The translations under genes were made by a program, and so were the position numbers. A DNA stretch of 64,000 nt from Hyphomicrobiales bacterium. GTDB lineage: Bacteria > Pseudomonadota > Alphaproteobacteria > Rhizobiales > Rhizobiaceae. Below, one piece after another: positions 51,570-59,877 of this stretch; the stretch's first letter is position 1; each line of letters opens with the position of its first letter. Where the stretch lies: NCBI GenBank assembly GCA_900471925.1, contig UCGV01000012.1:227387-291386 (forward strand), given 5' to 3'. Below the pieces are notes generated by a model. The model was not told the DNA's origin. It did no database searches and worked only from the letters and a program-made list of their open reading frames with translations.

Positions 51570-51780
51570 GGGCGAATCCAGCTTCGAACGGAGGCTTTTC
51601 AGTAGCGGTTGACATCCCGCAACGTCAACCGTCCACAGGCTGCGAAGGGTGCAAAGAGGCTGTCCGAACACGGCATCTTGAAGACCCGGCAAAAAACGCC
51701 GCTCGGAATAATGGTGAGAAAATAGACTGTTAGCTCAAATTTGTGACAGATTTAAAAATCTGTTTACCTGTCTTATTAGG

Positions 51781-51809
51781 CTTGAATCGCAGCTAGCGCT
51801 TGAGATATA
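51781..51809 (+). promoter_or_regulatory. Housekeeping promoter of dksA
   Basis: CTTGAA (51781-51786), 17 bases, GATATA (51804-51809), close to the rhizobial sigma-70 consensus CTTGAC-N17-CTATAT. It leads to a leader of about 30 nt before the TTG start. A near-palindrome ACAGATTT/AAATCTGT sits at 51746-51763. Confidence 0.6.
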
Positions 51810-51846
51810 CACCCCGCCAGATGAGATGTTCTTCAGGAGAATCGCG

Positions 51847-52266
51847 TTGAGTGAGAAGATCGATCTTAGCAATTACGTGCCCTCGGAAGACGAGGAGTTC
51901 ATGAATACGAACCAGCGTGCCTACTTCAGAGCAAAGCTGGTCGCCTGGAAAAACGATATCCTTAGAGAAGCGCGCGAAACACTCGACCATCTGGCCGAGG
52001 AAAGCGCAAACCATCCCGACCTCGCAGACCGCGCATCCTCCGAAACCGACCGCGCAATCGAGCTTCGTGCCCGCGACCGGCAGAGAAAACTGATCTCCAA
52101 GATCGACGCAGCCCTGCAGCGCATCGAAGACGGCACCTACGGCTATTGCGAGGAAACCGGCGAGCCGATCGGCCTCAAGCGTCTCGACGCCCGCCCGATC
52201 GCCACTCTGTCGATCGAAGCGCAGGAACGCCACGAGCGCCGCGAAAAAGTTTACCGGGACGAATAA
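51847..52266 (+). CDS. dksA: RNA polymerase-binding factor DksA, zinc-ligand-poor type
   Basis: A 139-residue DksA. The coiled-coil tip has DxxDxA (Asp58, Asp61, Ala63) needed to act on polymerase. The globular zinc-finger positions are Cys101, Thr104, Ser122 and Ala125, so only one of four classical cysteines remains. Non-canonical DksA proteins with one or two Cys are known in alpha- and gammaproteobacteria and can work without zinc. The start is TTG at 51847, seven bases after AGGAGA, giving the conserved MSEKIDLSNY N-terminus. It works with ppGpp in the stringent response. Confidence 0.93.
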   Translation: MSEKIDLSNYVPSEDEEFMNTNQRAYFRAKLVAWKNDILREARETLDHLAEESANHPDLADRASSETDRAIELRARDRQRKLISKIDAALQRIEDGTYGYCEETGEPIGLKRLDARPIATLSIEAQERHERREKVYRDE

Positions 52267-52285
52267 TCGCTTCCGGACCGAGATT

Positions 52286-52326
52286 CAAAAAGGCACCGCG
52301 ATCGGATCGCGGTGCCTTTTTGTTTT
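52286..52326 (+). terminator. Terminator of dksA
   Basis: A 17-bp perfect stem (AAAAAGGCACCGCGATC / GATCGCGGTGCCTTTTT) with a minimal loop, followed by GTTTT. It is symmetrical enough to serve the convergent gene too. Confidence 0.9.
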
Positions 52327-52357
52327 GGGCTCTGCCGGGACCTATGTGGACCCGCTC

Positions 52358-53503
52358 TTACTTCTCTCGATTGACGCTCATCTCGCCGAAGATGCGGGCG
52401 ACCTCGTTCTGAAGGGCGGCATCGGCACCGGTGATCGGCGCCATTTCCGGATCGCGGCGCGGCATCGATCCCGGCTGGGGCGCGTTCGGCTGCGGGGCAG
52501 GGCGGGCGGGCTGCGCGTTCGGAGTGGCAGCCACGCGCTCGCCGGCGGGATTGGCCAGGATTTCCTCATCGAGAATACGCTGGAAATCGCGACGGATGGC
52601 GGCTGATTGCGGTCCGCCGTCCTCGGTTGCAGCTGGTGCGCCGCGCGAAATCGCAGGTCCGCCCTGGGCCGGCGGGGTGGAAACCTCGGGATCGATACGC
52701 TGTTGCGGCAGCACGCGCTGGCGGGCCGCATCGAGGATATCGGCCGCACTCACCACATCGGGCGCCGGCTGGCGCGGCTGCATCTGCGCCGAACGCTGCG
52801 GCCCGTCACGCTCAGCCGTCAGCGACGGAGCGGCTACCGGTGGTGCAGCACGCTCGGACTGGCCTTGCACTTGCTGTGAAGACATCTGCTGGTTGGACGC
52901 TTGCTGGCTCAGCATCGGCGGCGCCACGGCCGGAGCGACAGGCGGCTCGGGCCGCTGGCGCACGGGCTCGGCGGGCGGCGCTATGACGGGTGTCGGACCA
53001 TAGGTATCGAAATCGGGCTCGGCGCTTGCCGCAGCCGGCGGCGCGATGGGCGCTGCGGCAGGCCTCTGTCTTGGCTGCGGAACGGGCTGGGGAGCCGGCG
53101 ACGGTTCGCGGCGCGGCGGAGCGGGCTGACGCTCCTGCAGGGTCTGACGTTCCTGCTGGGGGGGACGTTCCTCGACCGGTTGCGGACGATATTCGCTGAC
53201 CGTTTCGATCTCGCGCTCCGGCAGGATGCGGCTTTCGATGACGATATCGGTCGGGCCGCCGATCATGACGAGATGTTCGACATTATCGCGGCGCACAAGC
53301 ACCAGGCGGCGGCGGGCATCGACGGCTGCGGCATCCAGCACCTGCAGGCGCGGCTGGCGGTTGCGGCCGCCACGGACGAAGGGCGAGGGCGCGCGATTGC
53401 GCAGGAACCAGAGAACGGCGATGAGCACGATGAGGGCAATCCCGACGCCACCAGCGGCCAGCAGGAAACGGCTACCGTAAGCCCCGACTACATCATCGAA
53501 CAT
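52358..53503 (-). CDS. FliO-like membrane protein with Pro/Gln-rich tail
   Basis: A 381-residue protein. One transmembrane helix (about residues 13-35) is followed by a FliO/MopB-like domain: RQPRLQVLDAAAVDARRRLV, LVRRDNVEHLVMIGG, PTDIVIES. The remaining 280 residues are low-complexity, rich in Pro, Gln, Ala and Arg, with a short conserved-looking segment near the C-terminus (RRDFQRILDEEI). FliO helps assemble the flagellar export gate, but no flagellar genes are here, so the role may differ. The ATG at 53503 has GGAG nine bases upstream. Confidence 0.65.
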   Translation of the reverse strand: MFDDVVGAYGSRFLLAAGGVGIALIVLIAVLWFLRNRAPSPFVRGGRNRQPRLQVLDAAAVDARRRLVLVRRDNVEHLVMIGGPTDIVIESRILPEREIETVSEYRPQPVEERPPQQERQTLQERQPAPPRREPSPAPQPVPQPRQRPAAAPIAPPAAASAEPDFDTYGPTPVIAPPAEPVRQRPEPPVAPAVAPPMLSQQASNQQMSSQQVQGQSERAAPPVAAPSLTAERDGPQRSAQMQPRQPAPDVVSAADILDAARQRVLPQQRIDPEVSTPPAQGGPAISRGAPAATEDGGPQSAAIRRDFQRILDEEILANPAGERVAATPNAQPARPAPQPNAPQPGSMPRRDPEMAPITGADAALQNEVARIFGEMSVNREK

Positions 53504-53807
53504 AGGCACTCACTCCATTTCGCATCATGGCACAACAGACGACTTTTCCGCTCCTTAGGCAAGAGCCGGCCGGTCTGTCCAGTCCGCCGGCGAACGCGAT
53601 TTCGTGTTGTGCAGATATTTGGCCGGGCGGTTGCTGCCGCAACAGCGCAATTACGGGCAAACTGGCGCGTTTGCCTGTGAATTCAAGCAGTCTAACGAAA
53701 CCTGCTGTTTTTGCGGGCGCAGCAAGTTGATAAGAAGGAAAGAGTGCCTGATTCCTGCTTTGCAGCGATGTTATCAGCGTGGCAGGAAAGGCTTATGCGA
53801 GGAATAG
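53504..53807. other. 304-bp intergenic region before cckA
   Basis: No convincing gene. The short plus-strand frames here lack ribosome sites and have atypical composition. The region presumably holds divergent promoters for the FliO-like gene and cckA; I found no CtrA box in it. Confidence 0.5.
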
Positions 53808-56411
53808 ATGACGAAATCGCGTCAGGTCGACGACTATAACGCGCCGCTTGTGGATCGTGGGGGGCGTTCTGGCACGGCGATACGCATCTTGTTGCTGGCT
53901 ATCGTGCTGATCGCGGCGGCGGCGGCCTTCGTCTTCTTCAAGGATTCGCTCGGCAACGAGCTGGTGCTCGGCTGTCTCGGCGTGCTCGCCATGGTCGGCA
54001 TCTTCTTCCTCGTGTCCTCCGTCATCGGCTTTATCGAGGTCATGCCGCAGCGCCAGTCCGACAGCCTGGCGCGCGCCTTTCTCAACAGCCATCCCGACGG
54101 CTCGCTGATCACCGACGACAAGGGCCGCATCGTCTATGCCAATGCCGCTTATGGAGCGCTGACAGGTGCGCGCAAGGCGACCGAGGTGCAGACGCTGGAA
54201 ACGCTGCTCTCGCGCCACCGCGAATCGAACGAGGCGCTCTATCGGCTCGTGAACGGCTTGCGCGAGGGCCGGGAGGGCCGGGAAGAATTTCGCCTGTTGC
54301 GCGCCGTCGGCCCCGGCAGTAGCGCCGGTGCGCACTGGTATCGCCTCAAGGCCCGGCTGCTGCAGCCTGACGATGGCGACGGAAAGCCGCTGCATATCTG
54401 GCAGATCACCGACATTACAGCCGAGCGCGAGGACCAGGAGCGCTTCTTCAAGGAACTGCAGAACGCGATCGACTATCTCGACCACGCGCCTTCAGGCTTC
54501 TTCTCCGCCGGCCGCAAGGGCGAGATCTTCTATCTGAACGCCACCCTTGCCGAATGGCTGGGTCTCGATCTCACCAAGTTCATGCCGGGCTCGATGAATA
54601 TCGGCGATCTCGTCGCGGGCGAGGGGCTGGCGCTGATCCAGTCCGTTCAGGCCGAACCCGGCCTGAAGAAGACCGTGACGCTCGATCTCGACCTGCGTAA
54701 ATCGAACGGCCAGAGCCTGCCGGTGCAGATCATCCACCGCGTCACCTCCATGCGCGACGGGGCTCCCGGCGAAAGCCGGACGATCGTGCTGACGCGCGAC
54801 AAGGATGGCGAAAACGGGCAATCCGCCTCTGCGGCAGCGATGCGCTTCACGCGCTTCTTCAACAATACGCCGATGGCGATCGCCTCGGTCGACGGCAATG
54901 GCAAGATCCTGCGCACCAATGCGCCTTTCCTGAAGCTCTTCTCCAATATCGTATCGCGTGACGATCTCGAGCGCGGCGCGCTGCTGGAGACGATCGTGCA
55001 GGACAGCGACCGGCCGCAGCTTGCTTCAGCCCTTGCCGCCGCCAAGGACCGGCAGGGCGATATCGCGCCGATCGATTCCCGCACGCCGACCGATGACGCA
55101 CGCTTCTTCCGCTTCTATGTGAATGCCGTGATCGACCAGAGCGACGAGGCGCCCGAAGAGGCGGCCATCGTCTATGCCGTCGAGGTGACCGAGCAGAAGG
55201 CGCTGGAAGCGCAGATGGCGCAAACACAGAAGATGAATGCTGTCGGCACGCTTGCCGGCGGCATCGCGCACGATTTCAACAACGTGCTGACGGCGATCCT
55301 GCTCTCCTCCGACCATCTGCTCTTGCAGGCGCGGCCGGCCGATGCGAGCTTCGCCGACCTGATGGAAATCAAGCGCAACGCCAATCGCGCCGCAGTTCTC
55401 GTGCGCCAGCTGCTCGCCTTCTCGCGCAAGCAGACGATGCGACCGACAGTGCTGAACCTCACCGATGTCGTCGGCGACCTGCGCATGCTGGTCGACCGGC
55501 TGATTTCGGGCACCAATGTCAAGCTCGATGTCGAATATGGCCGCGATCTCTGGCCGGTCAAAACCGACCTCTCGCAATTCGAGCAGGTGCTGATCAATCT
55601 CTCCGTCAATGCCCGTGATGCCATGCCGAAGGGCGGCACGCTGACGCTGCGCACCCGCAATCTGCCGGCCGCCGAAGTCGCCGCCTTCAACTACTCCTAC
55701 ATGCCGCATGAGGACATGGTGCTGGTGGAAGTGACCGACACCGGCACCGGCATTGCGCCCGAGATCATGGACAAGATCTTCGAGCCTTTCTTCACCACCA
55801 AGGACGTGGGCAAGGGCACCGGTCTCGGCCTTGCCATGGTCTATGGCATCGTCAAGCAATCCGGCGGCTATATCCAGCCAGAATCAGAAGTCGGCAAGGG
55901 CACGACCTTCCGCGTCTTCCTGCCCCGCCATATCGTGGAGCCGGCTGTCGCCGCAGAAGCTGATGCCGCCGATCAGGCGGTTGCGGCAGGCGGCGCGCAG
56001 ATCGTCGAACTCGTCCAGCCGAAGCAGCCTGAAGACCTGACCGGCTCCGCCGTCATCCTGCTGGTGGAAGACGAGGAAGCCGTGCGGCGCGGCGGCAAGC
56101 GCATGCTGGAGACGCGCGGCTATACCGTGCATGAGGCGGGATCGGGCGTGGAAGCGCTCGATATCATGGAAGAGCTTGAAGGCAAGGTGGATATCGTGGT
56201 CTCCGACGTCGTCATGCCTGAAATGGACGGGCCGTCGCTCTTGCGCGAATTGCGCAAGAAATATCCGGACATGAAGTTCATCTTCGTCTCCGGCTACGCG
56301 GAGGATGCCTTTGCTCGCAACCTGCCGCCGGAAGCCAAGTTCGGCTTCCTGCCGAAGCCCTTCTCATTGAAGCAGCTGGCGGTGGCGGTGAAAGAGACGC
56401 TGGATAGCTGA
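53808..56411 (+). CDS. cckA: Hybrid sensor kinase CckA
   Basis: An 867-residue cell-cycle kinase/phosphatase. Two transmembrane helices (about 25-45 and 52-75) are followed by PAS regions (about 85-200, 225-330, 345-465), the HisKA helix with GGIAHDFNNVL (His488), and an HATPase domain (NLSVNARDAMPKGG, DTGTGI, GTGLGLAMVYGI). A receiver domain carries the phosphoacceptor in VVSDVVMPEMDG (Asp800). CckA feeds the ChpT-CtrA relay that controls division and polarity in Alphaproteobacteria. AGGAATAG precedes the ATG. A perfect CtrA box lies upstream of the growth-pole gene in this window. Confidence 0.95.
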   Translation: MTKSRQVDDYNAPLVDRGGRSGTAIRILLLAIVLIAAAAAFVFFKDSLGNELVLGCLGVLAMVGIFFLVSSVIGFIEVMPQRQSDSLARAFLNSHPDGSLITDDKGRIVYANAAYGALTGARKATEVQTLETLLSRHRESNEALYRLVNGLREGREGREEFRLLRAVGPGSSAGAHWYRLKARLLQPDDGDGKPLHIWQITDITAEREDQERFFKELQNAIDYLDHAPSGFFSAGRKGEIFYLNATLAEWLGLDLTKFMPGSMNIGDLVAGEGLALIQSVQAEPGLKKTVTLDLDLRKSNGQSLPVQIIHRVTSMRDGAPGESRTIVLTRDKDGENGQSASAAAMRFTRFFNNTPMAIASVDGNGKILRTNAPFLKLFSNIVSRDDLERGALLETIVQDSDRPQLASALAAAKDRQGDIAPIDSRTPTDDARFFRFYVNAVIDQSDEAPEEAAIVYAVEVTEQKALEAQMAQTQKMNAVGTLAGGIAHDFNNVLTAILLSSDHLLLQARPADASFADLMEIKRNANRAAVLVRQLLAFSRKQTMRPTVLNLTDVVGDLRMLVDRLISGTNVKLDVEYGRDLWPVKTDLSQFEQVLINLSVNARDAMPKGGTLTLRTRNLPAAEVAAFNYSYMPHEDMVLVEVTDTGTGIAPEIMDKIFEPFFTTKDVGKGTGLGLAMVYGIVKQSGGYIQPESEVGKGTTFRVFLPRHIVEPAVAAEADAADQAVAAGGAQIVELVQPKQPEDLTGSAVILLVEDEEAVRRGGKRMLETRGYTVHEAGSGVEALDIMEELEGKVDIVVSDVVMPEMDGPSLLRELRKKYPDMKFIFVSGYAEDAFARNLPPEAKFGFLPKPFSLKQLAVAVKETLDS

Positions 56412-56418
56412 TATGAAT

Positions 56419-56442
56419 AAGGGGCGCTGAGCGCCCCTTGGA
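56419..56442. terminator. Hairpin between convergent cckA and psuG
   Basis: AAGGGGCGC pairs with GCGCCCCTT over TGA. It is seven bases after the cckA stop and 43 beyond the psuG stop. Confidence 0.65.
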
Positions 56443-56484
56443 ATTCTCGGTGATATTGGCGGGACGAGCCCGCCCGATGATCGA

Positions 56485-57411
56485 TTATTCGCCGAGCGCT
56501 ACGGCAATCTCTGCTGCCAGCCGCGCATTGTTCTCCACCAGGGCGATATTCGTCTTCAGGCTCTGGCCATCGGTCAGGTCGAAGATCGTGCTCAGCAGGT
56601 AGGGTGTTACCGCCTTGCCGGTGATTTCGTCACGTTCGGCGCTGTCGAGCGCACGCTCAATGTAGATTTCCATTTCCTCGCGGGCGATTTCATCGGCTTC
56701 CGGAACCGGGTTGGCGATCAACATGCCGCCGTCGATGCCAAGCTGTTCGCGGGTCGTCTGGAAATTGGCGATCGCGGCCGGGCTGTTCAGCGTCAGCGGG
56801 CTGCGGATGCCCGACGAGCGTGACCAGAAGGCCGGGAATTCGTCACTTTCGTAGGTGACGACGGGCACGCCCCGGGTTTCCAGCACTTCCAGCGTCTTCG
56901 GAATGTCGAGGATCGCCTTGGCGCCGGCGCAGACGACGATGACGCCGGTGCGGGCAAGTTCTTCAAGGTCGGCAGAGATATCGAAGGTCTCTTCCGCACC
57001 ACGATGCACGCCACCGATGCCGCCGGTCGCGAAGACCTTGATGCCGGCGCGGGCCGCTGCGATCATCGTGGCGGCAACGGTCGTGGCGCCGGTGCGGCGC
57101 TCGGCGATGGAGAATGCCATATCGGCGCGCGATACCTTCATCACGTCCTTTGCCTGGGCAAGCTGTTCCAGCTCGGCTGCTTCGAGGCCAATATGCAGCG
57201 TGCCGTGGATGACGGCGATGGTGGCGGGAACCGCACCCTGGTCGCGGATGATCGATTCGACGCTGCGCGCCATCTCGATATTGCCGGGGTAGGGCATGCC
57301 GTGGGTGATGATGGTCGATTCCAGCGCGACGATCGGAGCGCCGCGCTGCTTGGCGGCGGCCACTTCCTTCGAATAGGAGATCGGCAGCAGGGGCGAGAAG
57401 GGTTTGGTCAT
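56485..57411 (-). CDS. psuG: Pseudouridine-5'-phosphate glycosidase
   Basis: A 308-residue enzyme that splits pseudouridine 5'-phosphate into uracil and ribose 5-phosphate. Family signatures are VALESTIITHGMPYPGN (catalytic Glu), KVSRADMAFSIAERRTGATTVAATM (with the Lys that forms the Schiff base just before) and FATGGIGGVHRGAEETFDIS, then DEFPAFWSRSSG. It lies 30 bp downstream of psuK, so the two form an operon for pseudouridine catabolism. Confidence 0.93.
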   Translation of the reverse strand: MTKPFSPLLPISYSKEVAAAKQRGAPIVALESTIITHGMPYPGNIEMARSVESIIRDQGAVPATIAVIHGTLHIGLEAAELEQLAQAKDVMKVSRADMAFSIAERRTGATTVAATMIAAARAGIKVFATGGIGGVHRGAEETFDISADLEELARTGVIVVCAGAKAILDIPKTLEVLETRGVPVVTYESDEFPAFWSRSSGIRSPLTLNSPAAIANFQTTREQLGIDGGMLIANPVPEADEIAREEMEIYIERALDSAERDEITGKAVTPYLLSTIFDLTDGQSLKTNIALVENNARLAAEIAVALGE

Positions 57412-57441
57412 GATCCGTGTCCGTTTGTCGTTATTGCCGCT

Positions 57442-58386
57442 TCATTGCAGAATTCTGGCCGCCGGGACAAGCGAAAGCATGTCGTGAAGAAGATCAGGCG
57501 ACAGATTTTCGTTTACGGCATGGCGCGACTGGACGGTGAGTGCGGCTGCCGCCGTGCCGTGGCGAACGGCCTCTTCGAGCGGATGGCCACGCATCAGGGC
57601 AGACAAAGTGCCGGCGGCGAGCGAATCTCCCGCTCCGGTGACATCGGCCACATTGTCCGAGATCGGCGGCTGCAGGAGAAGGGCGTTCCCATCCTTGAAA
57701 GCCACGAGTTCGCGCTGGCCACGGGTGACGACCGCGCCACCAATGCCGATATCACCGAGCAGCGACGGCCATGCTGTGGCATCATCAGGCCGTTCGCCAA
57801 CGAGTGCCGCAGCCTCCGCCTCGTTGAGGAAGAGATAGTCGATACCCTTGAGGCAGGGCAGGAGGCGCACGACCTTGGCTGGCGAGATGGCGATGGCCGC
57901 AACCGGCTTGCCGAGCGCATTGGCTCTCGCCACGATCGCAGCTGCCGTTTCCTCCGGCAGGTTGGCATCGAAGAGGACGAAATCGGTGGCGGCGAAGGCA
58001 TCGCGCACCCAGCGCATCGACAGGCGGCGCGGCACGAAGAAGCGATAGAGCTCCATGTCGGCCAGCGCGATGACGAGATTGCCGTCCTTCTCGATGATCG
58101 CCGTATAGCTTGGCGTCTTGCGGTCCAGGAAGACGAAGGGGCGGTCGTTGACGCCGGCAAAGTCGGCTGCCTCGCTCACCATCTCGCCGATCGGGTCACC
58201 GCCGCGCGGCGAAATCATCGTCACGTCAAAGCCCAGGCGGGCGAGATTGCGGGCCGCGTTGAAGCCGCCGCCGCCCGGTTCCTCGAACCAGGTGCCGGGG
58301 TTGCTGGAGCCGGGCGCCGTTTCGCCGGAAATACGGCCGCGGCGATCGATATGGGCGCCACCGAGAACGAGAATCTTGGCGCTCAT
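57442..58386 (-). CDS. psuK: Pseudouridine kinase (PfkB family)
   Basis: A 314-residue ribokinase-fold kinase with ILVLGGAHIDRRGRI, EPGGGGFNAARNLARLG and the anion-hole/catalytic VTGAGDSLAAGTLSAL. It phosphorylates pseudouridine so that PsuG can cleave it. The substrate assignment rests on the adjacent psuG and on this order, which is conserved in bacteria. No dedicated transporter or regulator is adjacent. Confidence 0.9.
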   Translation of the reverse strand: MSAKILVLGGAHIDRRGRISGETAPGSSNPGTWFEEPGGGGFNAARNLARLGFDVTMISPRGGDPIGEMVSEAADFAGVNDRPFVFLDRKTPSYTAIIEKDGNLVIALADMELYRFFVPRRLSMRWVRDAFAATDFVLFDANLPEETAAAIVARANALGKPVAAIAISPAKVVRLLPCLKGIDYLFLNEAEAAALVGERPDDATAWPSLLGDIGIGGAVVTRGQRELVAFKDGNALLLQPPISDNVADVTGAGDSLAAGTLSALMRGHPLEEAVRHGTAAAALTVQSRHAVNENLSPDLLHDMLSLVPAARILQ

Positions 58387-58541
58387 TTCTGCTCTCCCCG
58401 AGCGAATCGAATGGTGGCGAAAGCGGCTGCATCCTCAAGGCACAGCGCACTAAGCCGTTGCTTTGCATCGATAAAACAAAAATAGAACACAGGCCGATTT
58501 ACCTTTTTCTTTCAGATATTTGCAACCCCATTGCGAAATAG

Positions 58542-58556
58542 GAACAAATCAGGTAC
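58542..58556 (+). promoter_or_regulatory. LexA (SOS) box of recA
   Basis: GAAC, seven bases, GTAC: one mismatch from the alphaproteobacterial GAAC-N7-GAAC. It lies 59 bp upstream of the recA start, where it would cover the promoter. Confidence 0.6.
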
Positions 58557-58615
58557 AAACTTCGCATCAGCGGCGACATTGCTAGAGCAGCGTCAATAAC
58601 CTAAAGGTGGATCGA

Positions 58616-59707
<1,092 letters not shown>

Positions 59708-59733
59708 TCGCCAGCAAGACTTTCCTGAATTCG

Positions 59734-59773
59734 AACCGGCCGCATTCCCTCACGAGAATGCGGCCGGTTTTGT
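59734..59773 (+). terminator. Terminator of recA
   Basis: AACCGGCCGCATTC pairs perfectly with GAATGCGGCCGGTT over eight bases, followed by TTGTTTG. It is 26 bp after the stop. Confidence 0.9.
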
Positions 59774-59847
59774 TTGTTCGTCGGACTTTGTTTGTTTGCT
59801 GGACAGTGGCAAGGCCGAACGATAAAAGCCGATGAATTTAATTTTAC

Positions 59848-59861
59848 CTGCCTGCAGGCAG
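59848..59861. promoter_or_regulatory. Palindrome upstream of alaS
   Basis: CTGCCTGCAGGCAG is a perfect 14-bp palindrome that ends 16 bp before the alaS ATG, in the 5' leader. E. coli AlaRS represses its own gene by binding a palindrome near the start; a similar role here is speculative. Confidence 0.35.
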
Positions 59862-59877
59862 CATCGAAGGGCATGAA

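Noticed and set aside
53527..53730. A small plus-strand gene before cckA
   Set aside because: It has a Cys/Ser/Pro-rich translation without a ribosome site, lying where promoters are expected.
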